Shown here piece after piece: positions 47,625-56,334 of a stretch of 64,000 nt of DNA. Within the stretch, counting starts at the first letter, position 1, and the number at the start of each line of letters is the position of its first letter. The position numbers were made by a program, and so were the translations under genes. Under the pieces are notes generated by a model that saw only the letters and a program-made list of their open reading frames with translations, had not been told where the DNA came from and searched no databases. This stretch comes from Acidobacteriota bacterium (GTDB lineage: Bacteria > Acidobacteriota > Terriglobia > Acidiferrales > UBA7541). Location of the stretch: NCBI GenBank assembly GCA_003223245.1, contig QHYI01000104.1, positions 26,532 to 90,531 on the forward strand, written 5' to 3'.

Positions 47625-48329
47625 GTGAAGGCCGCGGCATTTACCCCCACAGGAATCCGCTTCGCAAATATCGAAAAACGCTACGGAAACCTTTACGCTT
47701 TGCGGCGCGTGAGTTTGGAGATTCGCGCAGGTGAATGCGTGGCGTTTGCCGGACGGAATGGTTCGGGAAAGACGACGTTGCTGCGTATTGCGGCGCGTTT
47801 GGTGCGCGCGTCGGCAGGGAAAGTAGACTTTGTCGCCTCTGATAGACAGGAGACCGATTCGGCGGCGCCAGCGGGTTTCGTGGCGCACGCCACGATGGTT
47901 TATGACGAATTGACGGCCGAAGAGAACCTGCTGCTCTTTGCAAAGTTACAAGGAATCGCGGAACCCGGATCAAGGGCTGCCGCGTTATTGGAAGAAGTGG
48001 GGCTGTCGGAACGGCGGAAGTCCCTGGTGCGAACGTTTTCGCGGGGGATGCGGCAGCGCGTGGCCATCGCGCGAGCGCTGCTGAACGAACCGTCGGTGCT
48101 GCTGCTCGATGAACCGGCCACCGGGCTCGACCCCGACGGAATCACCTGGCTGGCGAATACGCTCGAGCGGATGCGGGATGCCGGCCGCACCATCCTGATG
48201 AGCTTGCACGGGGAGTCAGAGATTTCCGCGCTGGCGTCGCGCGCGGTTCGATTGGATGCAGGTTCGGTAGTTGCCGATACACGCACCGGCTCGGATATGC
48301 ACGGGATTCTCAGTTTTGCGGGCGCATGA
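47625..48329 (+). CDS. ccmA: Heme exporter ATP-binding protein CcmA
   Basis: The 234-residue ABC ATPase has Walker A GRNGSGKTTL near 43, the signature FSRGMRQRVAIARALL near 140, Walker B VLLLDEPATGLD near 163 and the switch His in LMSLHGESE near 193. It is followed by ccmB and ccmC and so is called CcmA, the ATPase that releases heme-loaded CcmE from the CcmABCD complex. The start is GTG 47625; the sequence just before it (GGGGTTGTGCG) offers a weak ribosome site. The downstream gap of 112 bases is A-rich. Confidence 0.9.
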   Translation: MKAAAFTPTGIRFANIEKRYGNLYALRRVSLEIRAGECVAFAGRNGSGKTTLLRIAARLVRASAGKVDFVASDRQETDSAAPAGFVAHATMVYDELTAEENLLLFAKLQGIAEPGSRAAALLEEVGLSERRKSLVRTFSRGMRQRVAIARALLNEPSVLLLDEPATGLDPDGITWLANTLERMRDAGRTILMSLHGESEISALASRAVRLDAGSVVADTRTGSDMHGILSFAGA

Positions 48330-48441
48330 GGGGTTGAAAGTCAAAAGCTCCAAAGTTTGAAAAAGAAGAGAAGAGTTTAGCGTGCTTCAAGAAGCCATGT
48401 TTCCAGGGACGGGTGCAAATGGCAGCGCCTACGCCACTTGA

Positions 48442-49131
48442 GTGAGTGTCAAAACGATGGCACTGCTCGCGGACACCACCGTGTTGCTGGGGAAGGAACT
48501 TCGCACGGAGTTCCGTTCGCGGGAGCTGCTGACCACGACGGTCGTATTCATCCTGGTAGTAGTCGTGCTTTTCAGTTTCACGTTTGATCCCAGCGCCAGC
48601 GAGTCACGAAGGTTTGGCCCCGGACTTTTATGGCTTTCGTTTTTGTTTGCGGCTTCGCTGATGCTTCAGCCTTGTTTCTTGCGCGAGCAAAACAACGACA
48701 CGCTGAGCGCGCTGCGACTGTCGGTGCGGGATCCGTTTTCGATTTTTCTGGCGAAGCTCAGCGCCAACACGTTGTTTTTGCTTTTGACGGAAGTTTTGAT
48801 GCTGCCGATTTTTGCGGTTCTGTATAACGTGCATATCCTTGCGGTTTTCCCGCAACTGGTGCTGGTCTTGTTTTTGGGCAGCCTGGGCGTGGCGATTCCG
48901 GGCACGGCGTTTTCCGCGATTTCGGCGCAGGCGCGGATGCGCGAACTGATGCTGCCGCTGCTGCTGTTGCCGCTGCTGACGCCGGTTCTGATTGCCAGCA
49001 CCGAAGCGACGGGCGCCCTTCTTGACGTGAACCCGGCCTTGCGGGTCGACTGGCTGGGATTTTTGGCCGGCTTCGACGTAGTTTTTTTGACCGCACTATG
49101 GCTTTTCGGCGAATATCTGTTGGAGGAATGA
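48442..49131 (+). CDS. ccmB: Heme exporter membrane protein CcmB
   Basis: The 229-residue protein has six predicted membrane helices and matches CcmB: KELRTEFRSRELLTTTVVF at the N terminus, ASESRRFGPGLLWLSFLFA near 50, and QNNDTLSALRLSVRDPFSIFLAKL (in part) near 80. With CcmA it forms the ABC unit of cytochrome maturation. The start is GTG 48442 or ATG 48457. TGGAGGAATG closes the gene, with the stop at 49129-49131. ccmC follows after about 50 bases. Confidence 0.92.
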   Translation: MSVKTMALLADTTVLLGKELRTEFRSRELLTTTVVFILVVVVLFSFTFDPSASESRRFGPGLLWLSFLFAASLMLQPCFLREQNNDTLSALRLSVRDPFSIFLAKLSANTLFLLLTEVLMLPIFAVLYNVHILAVFPQLVLVLFLGSLGVAIPGTAFSAISAQARMRELMLPLLLLPLLTPVLIASTEATGALLDVNPALRVDWLGFLAGFDVVFLTALWLFGEYLLEE

Positions 49132-49165
49132 GATGAGGCGACCCCGCCAGCTGGAGACAAACCGT

Positions 49166-49174
49166 AAAGGAGGT
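49166..49174 (+). promoter_or_regulatory. Strong Shine-Dalgarno site of ccmC
   Basis: AAAGGAGGT is almost the full anti-Shine-Dalgarno match. It sits 8 bases before a GTA codon in the ccmC frame and lies inside a 17-codon frame that opens with ATG at 49133 and ends TAA at 49184, overlapping the GTA. Confidence 0.6.
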
Positions 49175-49182
49175 GCGCTACG

Positions 49183-49857
49183 GTAAAGAGCATAATCAGA
49201 TCGGTCATCGTCTTCCTTTTAATAGCCTTCACCGCCTATCTGGCGTTCTATTACGCTCCGCTCGAAAAGACCATGGGCGTGATCCAGAAGATATTCTACG
49301 TGCACGTTTCCTGCGCGTTTAGCGCCTTCGTGGCGTTTGGGACATGCTTCTACGCCAATCTTCGCTACGTGTTCACGCGCGAACCGCAATCAGACTGGCT
49401 GGGCGTGTCGGCGGCGGAAGTAGGGCTGGCATTTATTACCGTGGTACTGGTCACCGGACCGATTTGGGCGCATCCGGTGTGGGGAATCTGGTGGACTTGG
49501 GACGCCCGGCTGACGCTCACGTTTGTATTGGGCCTGCTCTATCTTTCCTATCTGCTGTTGCGGTCGATGGTTGAGGAGCCGGACAAGCGTGCGCTGTTTA
49601 GCGCGCTGTTCGGCATTTTTGCGTTTCTGGATGTGCCGCTAGTGTATTTCTCGATTCGTTGGTGGCGCACGCAGCATCCGCAACCGGTGATTCTGGGCGG
49701 GCCGGGTTCGGGACTGGAGCCGCGGATGCGTGTTTCTTATTTGCTGATGTGGGGCGCCCTCACAGGGCTGCTCATTCTGCTTTTAAGCGCGCGGTACCGG
49801 CTGGAAGCGCTGCGCGCCAGCGTGGACGAATTGCGAAGGGAGGCGGACGTTCGATGA
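49183..49857 (+). CDS. ccmC: Heme exporter protein CcmC (non-standard start)
   Basis: The protein of about 224 residues has six membrane helices and the WWD motif HPVWGIWWTWDARLTLTFVLG near 105 (in part), which identifies CcmC, the protein that loads heme on CcmE. Between an in-frame stop at 49165 and the first ATG at 49273 the frame codes a normal first helix, IIRSVIVFLLIAFTAYLAFYY in part, ahead of MGVIQKIFYVHV. No ATG, GTG or TTG lies there. A near-perfect Shine-Dalgarno AAAGGAGGT (49166-49174) is 8 bases before GTA 49183, so GTA or ACG 49180 is the likely start, or a mutation has hit a former GTG. Start at 49273 would lose the first helix. Confidence 0.88.
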   Translation, partial: VKSIIRSVIVFLLIAFTAYLAFYYAPLEKTMGVIQKIFYVHVSCAFSAFVAFGTCFYANLRYVFTREPQSDWLGVSAAEVGLAFITVVLVTGPIWAHPVWGIWWTWDARLTLTFVLGLLYLSYLLLRSMVEEPDKRALFSALFGIFAFLDVPLVYFSIRWWRTQHPQPVILGGPGSGLEPRMRVSYLLMWGALTGLLILLLSARYRLEALRASVDELRREADVR

Positions 49858-49997
49858 AAAACCTGGATAGCGTGCTTGCGGCGTATCTTGCGGGCTGGGC
49901 CATTTTCTTTGTTTATTACATCTCGGTGGCCCAGCGGATGAGTACGCTGCGAGAAGAGGTAGAGCGGCTGAAGGCGCTGTTGAGCAAGGGGAAATAG
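49854..49997 (+). CDS. ccmD: CcmD-like small membrane protein
   Basis: The 47-residue protein (MKNLDSVLAAYLAGWAIFF at its start) has one membrane helix and a charged helical C-terminal tail (MSTLREEVERLKALLSK). This is the CcmD shape that helps release heme-loaded CcmE. Its ATG overlaps the ccmC stop (ATGA). Short length makes the family match weak but the position is exactly that of ccmD. Confidence 0.8.
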   Translation: MKNLDSVLAAYLAGWAIFFVYYISVAQRMSTLREEVERLKALLSKGK

Positions 49998-50042
49998 CGC
50001 CCCTTTCTGACACACCGTTGGACGGAGCGATCTAGCCAAGAT

Positions 50043-50064
50043 GGGGCGCAGCAGGCTGCGCCCC
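50043..50064. repeat. Perfect hairpin between ccmD and hemH
   Basis: GGGGCGCAGC pairs with GCTGCGCCCC around two bases (9 bp with a four-base loop). It has no following T run, so it is more like a short palindromic element or an attenuating structure than a plain terminator. The ferrochelatase ribosome site AAAGGAGA follows 35 bases on. Confidence 0.55.
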
Positions 50065-50113
50065 TAGAACGACTTGCGGAGCCCAAAACGAATCCCAGAA
50101 AGGAGATATCAGC

Positions 50114-51163
50114 GTGGCAAGGAAGAAGCGTGTGGGGATCGTATTGTTCCAGCTTGGTGGACCGGATTCGCTCGAGGCCGTCGAGCCGTTTCTGCGGAAC
50201 CTATTCCTGGATCCAGACATCATTCCGCTCGGGCCACTCGGTTTGTTGCGGCGTCCCATTGCGAAACTTATTTCTTCAAGACGTTCGATTCCCGTCGCGA
50301 AGAAGTACGCGGAAATCGGGGGCGGATCACCCATCGGAGCGCTTACCGAAAGGCAGCGCGTGGCATTGGTGGAAGCGCTGTCGCCGCATATCGAGCCCGT
50401 GGCGGTGACCGCCATGCGGTACTGGCACCCCCTGACAAGCGCAGCCGTGAACGGCCTGCGCAAAGCCGGGCCGTTGGATGAAATCGTCCTGCTGCCGCTG
50501 TATCCCCATTACTCCTACGCCACAACGCTCAGCAGTCTGAAGGAATGGCGGCGCGTGTATGGACAGCAGGATGGCGGACCTCCGGAACGCACAGTCGATC
50601 ATTTCTATGATCATCCGCTGTATATTGCGGCGCTCGTCGAGAGGATTGGCTCGGTGCTGCGGCAATTCGCGGACAGCTCGCGCATTCATTTGGTTTTCAG
50701 CGCGCACGGGCTGCCGATGAGCCTGGTCGAGAAGGGGGACCCCTATCCGAAGCAGATTGAAGCAACCGTGCGTGCTGTCTGCGAGTTGGGCGCCAAGGAA
50801 CACACAGCGTGGCCGAAGACGCACCTGCTTTGCTACCAAAGCCGGGTGGGTCCGGCGAAATGGCTGCAGCCAGCGCTCACGGAAACGATTGAGCGACTGG
50901 GGCGCGGAGGTGTGAAAGAAATGCTGGTGGTGCCCATTTCATTTGTGACGGAGCATATCGAGACGCTGCACGAAATCAATATCGAAGCGCGCGAGGAGGC
51001 AGAGAAGTGTGGAATCGCAACCTTCCGCATGATGCCGGCGGTCGGAGACTCGGCTCTGTTCATCGGCGCACTCAAGGACCTCGTCTTGCGCGCCGTGGGG
51101 ATTGAAGCGGGACCCGCGTCTACGCCATTGGCTTCGGCGCAAATAGGCACTCTAAAGATTTGA
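50114..51163 (+). CDS. hemH: Ferrochelatase
   Basis: The 349-residue enzyme inserts ferrous iron into protoporphyrin IX. The opening VGIVLFQLGGPDSLEAVEPFL and the catalytic His198 in VFSAHGLPMSLVEKGDPY are clear, with CYQSRVGPAKWLQPAL near 238. The metal-binding Glu lies in SFVTEHIETLHEIN near 280. The start is GTG 50114 with AAGGAGA 8 bases ahead. It follows the ccm genes and precedes heme A genes, so heme supply and use are grouped. The C-terminal tail is short and has no iron-sulfur cysteines. Confidence 0.95.
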   Translation: MARKKRVGIVLFQLGGPDSLEAVEPFLRNLFLDPDIIPLGPLGLLRRPIAKLISSRRSIPVAKKYAEIGGGSPIGALTERQRVALVEALSPHIEPVAVTAMRYWHPLTSAAVNGLRKAGPLDEIVLLPLYPHYSYATTLSSLKEWRRVYGQQDGGPPERTVDHFYDHPLYIAALVERIGSVLRQFADSSRIHLVFSAHGLPMSLVEKGDPYPKQIEATVRAVCELGAKEHTAWPKTHLLCYQSRVGPAKWLQPALTETIERLGRGGVKEMLVVPISFVTEHIETLHEINIEAREEAEKCGIATFRMMPAVGDSALFIGALKDLVLRAVGIEAGPASTPLASAQIGTLKI

Positions 51164-51183
51164 GATTGCTGCTTTCTTTCCGC

Positions 51184-51621
51184 TTATTTATGTGTAGGCT
51201 GCCTGGGCGGGTTGACGTTAAGCACTTCGCGCGCCGTGGCGGCGTCTTCCCCGCGAACCAGAACCCGGACTCGCCCCTGGTCGCGTAGGCTATCAGTTGG
51301 GTCCGCTTCGACCGTTGCGACAATACCTGCCTCGAGAAGGGCGCCCTGCGCAAGATCGGCCTCAGCTCGCGTTCCAAATGTCTGAACCAGGACAAGCTCA
51401 CTTTCGGGCGGCTGAAGTAATTGACGCGCGTCAATTTCATCTTCCTCGCGAACCAGGACCCGAAAACCGAGACCACTCCACGCGACATGAGGGCGCATAC
51501 CGCCCACGGTGTCGGCCAGGATCATGGCATCGATGCCGGCGGATTCGAGCATGCTCTTGGCCAGTTCCGCTTCGCCTTGCGAAGCGAAGGCTTGCGCCAA
51601 AACGAGCTTGCTGTGATCCAT
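51184..51621 (-). CDS. Protein with two DUF2007-like domains
   Basis: The 145-residue protein contains two similar domains in tandem: VLAQAFASQGEAELAKSMLESAGIDA (in part) and LVQTFGTRAEADLAQGALLEAGIVATVEAD (in part). This is the ferredoxin-like fold of DUF2007, also annotated as a putative signal-transducing domain, with no known activity. The ATG at 51621 (MDHSKLVLAQAF) is the natural start; an upstream extension to 51666 is unlikely. It lies on the opposite strand between hemH and ctaA and probably has its own promoter. Confidence 0.78.
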   Translation of the reverse strand: MDHSKLVLAQAFASQGEAELAKSMLESAGIDAMILADTVGGMRPHVAWSGLGFRVLVREEDEIDARQLLQPPESELVLVQTFGTRAEADLAQGALLEAGIVATVEADPTDSLRDQGRVRVLVRGEDAATAREVLNVNPPRQPTHK

Positions 51622-51761
51622 GGCGTCATTATACGCCTGGATGCGATTACGAATCTGGATGTGCACTTCGACCCGCGTGAGGTCCGCCCCACGGGCCCAA
51701 AGGGTTGGGCTTCACAAAATCGCGGCGACTCAAGGTATAATTCGCCTTTGGGCCTTCGGGG

Positions 51762-52682
51762 ATGACATCTACCTATCATTCGGGAATTCACAAATTTGCT
51801 GTTTTCACGGTTCTTTGGACCATCCTGCTGTTTGTCGCGGGCGCGCTCGTGACGTCCAAAGACGCAGCGCTTTCGGTAATCGACTGGCCGAAATCGCACG
51901 GAGTTTGGGTGCCCCGCTTAAGTTCGCTCCAGGGAGGGGATTTTTACGAGTTCTCGCACCGCTTTGTTGCTGGCGTTTTGGGAGTCCTCGTTCTGCTTTT
52001 GGCGGTATGGCTTCTCGTCAAAGAACGCCGCGTGTGGTTGCGCTGGCTTGGCGTGATTGCGGTGCTGGGCGTGGTGGTGCAGGCGATCCTGGGAGGCCAG
52101 GTGGTGATTCAGTTGCTGCACTACTGGCTGCCGGTGATTCATGCGTGTTTTGCGCAAATTGTTTTCGCCGCGGTGCTCGGCATTGCGGTGTTCACCAGCA
52201 AATGGTGGATTGCTGACCGGCCGCAACTCGAAGACAAAGGGGCGCCGTCAATCCACTCCGTTGCCATACTGAGTGCGGTCGTGATTTATTTGCAGGTGAT
52301 TCTTGGCGCGGGGTTCCGGCACAAAGACATTCCCATCTGGCCGCATGCCGCCGGGGCACTGGTAGTTCTTGGCACGGTCACTTGGACCGCGGTAGCGCTG
52401 CGCAAGCGGTTTGGCGCCTCGCCGGAACTGGGTAAGGCCCGCATTCTGTTGCACGCCATTTTCGGGGTGCAATTTTTGCTCGGGCTGCTGGCATACTGGT
52501 CGCGCTTGACAACCGCGGAGGCGCCGCAACCGATGCCGCTGATGGTGTGGCTGACGGTGATTCACACGGTGGTGGGAGCGATTCTGTTTGCCTTTTCAGT
52601 GCTGGTGGTCTTAATGTGCTACCGCCTGGTGCCGCGCGGCGGGGAAGTGGCCGCGACCGAACCGCAGGTGACCGCAGGATGA
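51762..52682 (+). CDS. ctaA: Heme A synthase CtaA
   Basis: The 306-residue membrane protein has eight helices and matches COX15/CtaA, which oxidises the C8 methyl of heme O to make heme A. Conserved blocks are GALVTSKDAALSVIDWPKSHG (in part) near 27, EFSHRFVAGVLGVLVL near 62 with the heme-ligand His, and RHKDIPIWPHAAGALVVLG near 186. The gene ends in an ATGA overlap with ctaB, the usual operon order. It would supply an aa3-type terminal oxidase, whose subunits are not in the window. Confidence 0.93.
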   Translation: MTSTYHSGIHKFAVFTVLWTILLFVAGALVTSKDAALSVIDWPKSHGVWVPRLSSLQGGDFYEFSHRFVAGVLGVLVLLLAVWLLVKERRVWLRWLGVIAVLGVVVQAILGGQVVIQLLHYWLPVIHACFAQIVFAAVLGIAVFTSKWWIADRPQLEDKGAPSIHSVAILSAVVIYLQVILGAGFRHKDIPIWPHAAGALVVLGTVTWTAVALRKRFGASPELGKARILLHAIFGVQFLLGLLAYWSRLTTAEAPQPMPLMVWLTVIHTVVGAILFAFSVLVVLMCYRLVPRGGEVAATEPQVTAG

Positions 52683-53572
52683 GCACCGTCCCTAGCGTTG
52701 GCCTCACACTCGCTTCGCGCGCCAATGCCTACGTGGCGCTCACCAAGCCGGACGTATCCTTCCTCGTTTTAATCACCACGGCGGCCGGGTATTACATGGG
52801 CGTGCGCGGGCCGGTGGGCTGGCTGCACATGAGCCACGTGATTTTCGGGACGCTGCTGATTGCCGGGGGAACTGCGGCGCTGAACCATTATGTGGAGCGC
52901 GAGTCCGACCGCTATATGCGGCGGACCGCTTCGCGGCCGTTGCCGAGCGGCGTGCTGCAACCTGGGCAGGCGCTAGCGTTCGGCATGGCGCTGGCGATTG
53001 CGGGAGCCGTTGATCTTTACCTGGCAGCGGGGATCCTCGCTTCGGGTCTTGGCGCTTTAACGTGTCTCAGCTATTTGCTGGCGTATACGCCCCTCAAAAG
53101 GCGCACGGTTTGGGCAACGTTTGTTGGGGCATTTCCGGGCGCGGTCCCGCCGTTAATTGGCTGGGCGGCAGCCGCGGGGTCTCTCGACCGCGCAGCGTGG
53201 CTGCTGTTCGGGATTCTGTTCTTGTGGCAATTTCCGCACTTTTACGCCATTTCCTGGATGTACCGCGAAGATTACGCGCGCGCGGGAATCCTGATGTTGC
53301 CCGTGGTAGACAGGGAGGGCAAACGCACGTTCCGGCAAATTATTCTTTATGCCGCGGCGCTTGTGGGCGTGAGCCTGCTTCCTGCCGTCGTTGGCCTGGC
53401 CGGAGTGGTTTATTTCTTCGGAGCCCTGGTAGTGTGCACGGGGCTAGTGCAGGTTTGCCTATGGGCGGCAAGCAACAAAACCAACGCGCGCGCGAAATGG
53501 CTCATGCACGCTACGGTATTGCACATTCCTTTGCTGCTGGGGCTGATGGTCTACGATAAACTACCGCGGTGA
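52679..53572 (+). CDS. ctaB: Protoheme IX farnesyltransferase
   Basis: The 297-residue UbiA-type prenyltransferase attaches farnesyl to heme B giving heme O. The first aspartate-rich motif is NHYVERESDRYMRRTASRPLP near 67 (in part) and the second is MYREDYARAGILMLPVVDREGKRT near 200 (in part). About nine helices are visible. ATG 52679 overlaps the ctaA stop and is chosen over an upstream in-frame start at 52547, because the family begins with an N-terminal LTKPDVS helix. It forms an operon with ctaA and possibly with the DUF420 gene. Confidence 0.95.
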   Translation: MSTVPSVGLTLASRANAYVALTKPDVSFLVLITTAAGYYMGVRGPVGWLHMSHVIFGTLLIAGGTAALNHYVERESDRYMRRTASRPLPSGVLQPGQALAFGMALAIAGAVDLYLAAGILASGLGALTCLSYLLAYTPLKRRTVWATFVGAFPGAVPPLIGWAAAAGSLDRAAWLLFGILFLWQFPHFYAISWMYREDYARAGILMLPVVDREGKRTFRQIILYAAALVGVSLLPAVVGLAGVVYFFGALVVCTGLVQVCLWAASNKTNARAKWLMHATVLHIPLLLGLMVYDKLPR

Positions 53573-53706
53573 CCTTAGTCGTAAGTCGTGAGTTTTGAGT
53601 TCTAAAGACAAGAAGAGAGAAGACGGCGCCACCCCGCTTTTATGGGCCTAGCGCGGCTTTACGCCGTTGTTATTGCAGGATATTCCGCATAAGGACGTGA
53701 ATCCTG

Positions 53707-54129
53707 ATGATCTCCAACGCGGCGGTGAATGCAAGCCTGAACGGGCTGAGCGGGATTCTGCTGGCGTGCGGGTATCTGGCGATCCGCGCGGGCAAAAAGG
53801 ATGTGCATAAGGCGTTCATGTTGTCAGCGGTCGGCGTATCGTTGCTTTTCTTCATTTCCTACGTGACGTATCACGTTCGCGTGGGGAAAGTGGTTCTCTT
53901 TCAGGGGCAAGGCCGGATCCGCCCGGTGTACTTCACGCTGCTGACGTCGCATACGATCCTCGCTGCTGCGATTGTGCCGTTGATTATCGTGACGCTGCGT
54001 CGCGCGTGGCTACGGAGATTCGACAAACATCGCTTGATTGCACGCTGGACGCTGCCGTTGTGGTTCTACGTCTCGGTGACCGGAGTGATCATCTATTTTA
54101 TGGTCTACCAGATTTATGCCCCGAAGTAG
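53707..54129 (+). CDS. DUF420 membrane protein (CtaM-like)
   Basis: The 140-residue protein has four membrane helices and matches DUF420 (YozB). Family signs are AVNASLNGLSGILLACGYLAIRAGK (in part), HKAFMLSAVGVSLLFFISY, HTILAAAIVPLII and HRLIARWTLPLWFYVSVTGVIIY (in part). In Staphylococcus the same family (CtaM) is needed for maturation of the aa3 oxidase. Following ctaA and ctaB 135 bases later, the same role fits here. The conserved histidines are present. The spacer before it is purine-rich without a clear promoter. Confidence 0.88.
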   Translation: MISNAAVNASLNGLSGILLACGYLAIRAGKKDVHKAFMLSAVGVSLLFFISYVTYHVRVGKVVLFQGQGRIRPVYFTLLTSHTILAAAIVPLIIVTLRRAWLRRFDKHRLIARWTLPLWFYVSVTGVIIYFMVYQIYAPK

Positions 54130-54256
54130 AGAAGTAGAAACAAAATACCTGGGGAGCGCACCATGAAACTGTGATGTACCTCAACTCCGGGCGTGAACTC
54201 AACCCTAAAGTCACAAGGGAGCCGCTAAAGCGCGCCCCTCGAACTCCGCCCGGAGA

Positions 54257-54661
54257 TCAAAACTGCTCGTTGTCGTCTTGGCGGAAGCCGGGAGGGACCA
54301 GGGCGCCAGTCTGCGGGGAGCGGACGGCTTGGCGCGTGCCGGCTTTGGGGAAGACGATGTGCCAGAAGTCGGTGTTTGGCGAGGTAAAGCTGACCCCCAC
54401 GAAGCGCCGTTCCCGCTTCTCTCGCAGAGAGGTAACGTGGCAATCGACGGACTCGGCTGTCATCTCGTTGAAAAGACGGACGTTCTGGCCAGGGATGAGG
54501 GGCGTGTCCATAAGCAGAAGAGCCCCGTGGGCGCTCACGACATAGGTGGCGGCTTGCAGGTCAATCGTTTCGCCTTCAGGGAGACGACAGCGCACCTTCA
54601 CGGGAATCTGAAGAGGAAGGCGAACCGTGCGCCGACGCTCCGGGTAATGGGTTCTCTGCAT
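54257..54661 (-). CDS. PilZ-like domain protein
   Basis: The 134-residue protein fits the PilZ beta-barrel: RRRTVRLPLQIPVKVRC at the N terminus carries the RxxxR-type arginines, and the later strand has SAHGALLLMDTPLIPGQNVRL where PilZ has (D/N)xSxxG. Only part of the c-di-GMP motif is clear (SAHG), so binding is uncertain. The C-terminal part VGVSFTSPNTDFWHIVFP is typical of acidobacterial PilZ proteins. It is a single gene between two convergent or co-oriented units. An opposite-strand frame here is a shadow. Confidence 0.72.
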   Translation of the reverse strand: MQRTHYPERRRTVRLPLQIPVKVRCRLPEGETIDLQAATYVVSAHGALLLMDTPLIPGQNVRLFNEMTAESVDCHVTSLREKRERRFVGVSFTSPNTDFWHIVFPKAGTRQAVRSPQTGALVPPGFRQDDNEQF

Positions 54662-54791
54662 AGAAAGCCTTGGAAAGGACGGTCCCCAACTTCGCGACTA
54701 TGCTGCCACGAAATGTGACCGAAGACAAGGAAAATAATGATTTGGCGGCTGGTACTTACTTTGACCGAGGGGAATCCTTACATTTGGGGGC

Positions 54792-55808
54792 TTACTTGGA
54801 CGTTATTGCGCCCAGGGCGTCCAAGACGGCATTCGTGAACTGCTCGGTATTCGCCTTCCCGCCGACGTCCCGTGTTGTGTAGATGCCTTCCTGGTACGTT
54901 TTTAGCAGGGCGGCCTGAATCCTCTCCGCAGCAACATGTTCCCCGATGTGATCGAGCATCAAAAGGGCGCTCATCAGCAGGGCCGTGGGATTTGCAAGCC
55001 CCTTGCCGGCGATGTCCGGGGCGGTGCCATGGACGGCTTCAAACATGGCGCAATCATCGCCAATGTTGGCGCTGGGAACTACGCCCAAGCCGCCTACGAG
55101 GCCGGCGGCGAGGTCACTCATCACGTCGCCATAGAGATTGGGCAGCAAAAGCATGTCAAACTGCAACGGGTCCATCACCATTTGCATGCAGGCGTTGTCA
55201 ACGATTAATTCCTGGTACTGAATTTCCGGGAATTGCGCGGCCACGGTGCGAACAGAACGCAAAAACAGGCCGTCCGACATCTTCATGATATTGGCTTTGT
55301 GGATGGCGTGAATCTTCTTGCGCCCGTGGCGCCGAGCATAATCAAAAGCAAAGCGCGCAATGCGTGTGGAAGCTTTTTCCGTAATGATTTTCAGGCTTTC
55401 CACGACGCCGGGGACGACTTCGTGCTCAAGGCCGGAGTACAAATCCTCGGTGTTTTCGCGGACGATCGTCAGATCCACGCCTTCAAAGTGGGATTTCACG
55501 CCGGGGATGTTTTTCACCGGCCGCAGATTGGCGTAAAGATCCAGCGACTTGCGAAGCGCCACGTTGACGCTGGGCGCGCCTCCGGCAATAGCTGTTGCCA
55601 TGGGGCCTTTCAGGGCCACGCGGTTGCGGCGCACGGAACGGATGGCTTCCTGATTTACGCGCTGGTTGTGGTCGGACGGGCCGGCGGCTCGCCCGGCGAT
55701 TTCCTCCCATTCGATCTGCACGCCTGCGGCTTCCAGAATGCGGCGCGTGGCACGGGCCACTTCCGGGCCGATGCCTTCGCCGGGAATGAGCGTAACTTGA
55801 TGCTTCAT
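54792..55808 (-). CDS. NAD-type isocitrate/isopropylmalate dehydrogenase family enzyme
   Basis: The 338-residue beta-decarboxylating dehydrogenase shows [13 protein letters not shown], the substrate serine region [34 protein letters not shown], the Lys in [14 protein letters not shown] and the metal aspartates in [17 protein letters not shown]. The SVNVxLRK and ENTEDLYSG features favour an NAD-dependent isocitrate dehydrogenase (the mitochondrial IDH3-like branch) over LeuB. It would work in the TCA cycle. The start ATG 55808 has no strong ribosome site. It diverges from the IscA-type gene across a 160-base spacer. Confidence 0.85.
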   Translation of the reverse strand: MKHQVTLIPGEGIGPEVARATRRILEAAGVQIEWEEIAGRAAGPSDHNQRVNQEAIRSVRRNRVALKGPMATAIAGGAPSVNVALRKSLDLYANLRPVKNIPGVKSHFEGVDLTIVRENTEDLYSGLEHEVVPGVVESLKIITEKASTRIARFAFDYARRHGRKKIHAIHKANIMKMSDGLFLRSVRTVAAQFPEIQYQELIVDNACMQMVMDPLQFDMLLLPNLYGDVMSDLAAGLVGGLGVVPSANIGDDCAMFEAVHGTAPDIAGKGLANPTALLMSALLMLDHIGEHVAAERIQAALLKTYQEGIYTTRDVGGKANTEQFTNAVLDALGAITSK

Positions 55809-55905
55809 GGTTGCATCTCATTGTAAGCGAGGCGTTTGCGGATGTCGAAACGCTCGAAGAAGGTGTTTTCGATACAATACCAGCGATGCAGCAGTTGCGA
55901 GGTTT

Positions 55906-55914
55906 TGCTATAAT
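55906..55914 (+). promoter_or_regulatory. Extended -10 promoter of the IscA-type gene
   Basis: TGCTATAAT is an extended -10 element (TGnTATAAT) 55 bases before the iscA-type ATG. No good -35 box lies 17 bases upstream, which is normal for extended -10 promoters. Confidence 0.45.
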
Positions 55915-55968
55915 GTAATTTGAGTTTAGCGTCCCCGGGAATGCCGAGGGCGCGGAGGACAAAGTAAT

Positions 55969-56292
55969 ATGCTAAGTTTGACGCCCTTTGCGAGTTCCAA
56001 AGTAAAGGAAATCATGAACCTGCAGAGCCCGGTGCCGGCCGCGCTTCGCGTGGCGGTGGTGGGCGGAGGCTGCTCCGGTTTTCAGTATCACATGGCGTTC
56101 GAGAACAATACGACGGAAGCAGACCAGATTTTCGACTTTGACGGCTTGAAGGTGGCCGTGGATCAGATGAGCTCGATGTACTTGGACGGGGTCGAGATCG
56201 ACTATATCGAGACGCTGGAAGGCGCAGGATTCAAGTTCAACAATCCGAACGTGAGGAGCACCTGCGGCTGCGGGAGCTCGTTCAGCGTTTAA
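55969..56292 (+). CDS. Iron-sulfur cluster carrier, IscA/ErpA family
   Basis: The 107-residue A-type carrier accepts and passes iron-sulfur clusters. The three ligand cysteines are present: VGGGCSGFQY near 36 and CGCGSSF at 100-105. LTPFASSKVKEIM and VDQMSSMYLDGVEIDYIETLEGAGFKF (in part) are normal. Whether it is the ErpA or IscA branch is unclear. It has its own promoter (TGCTATAAT) and terminator, so it is a single-gene unit, divergent from the isocitrate dehydrogenase gene. Confidence 0.92.
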   Translation: MLSLTPFASSKVKEIMNLQSPVPAALRVAVVGGGCSGFQYHMAFENNTTEADQIFDFDGLKVAVDQMSSMYLDGVEIDYIETLEGAGFKFNNPNVRSTCGCGSSFSV

Positions 56293-56334
56293 TGTTCGAG
56301 ACGGCGGGGTAACTCCGCCGCTACACCTTTCTCT

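Noticed and set aside
50043-50064. Hairpin before hemH as a normal terminator of the ccm operon
   Set aside because: There is no T run after it, so it was kept only as a palindromic element.
54278-54718. Plus-strand frame across the PilZ-like gene
   Set aside because: The minus-strand protein has the PilZ-type pattern; the plus frame is its shadow.
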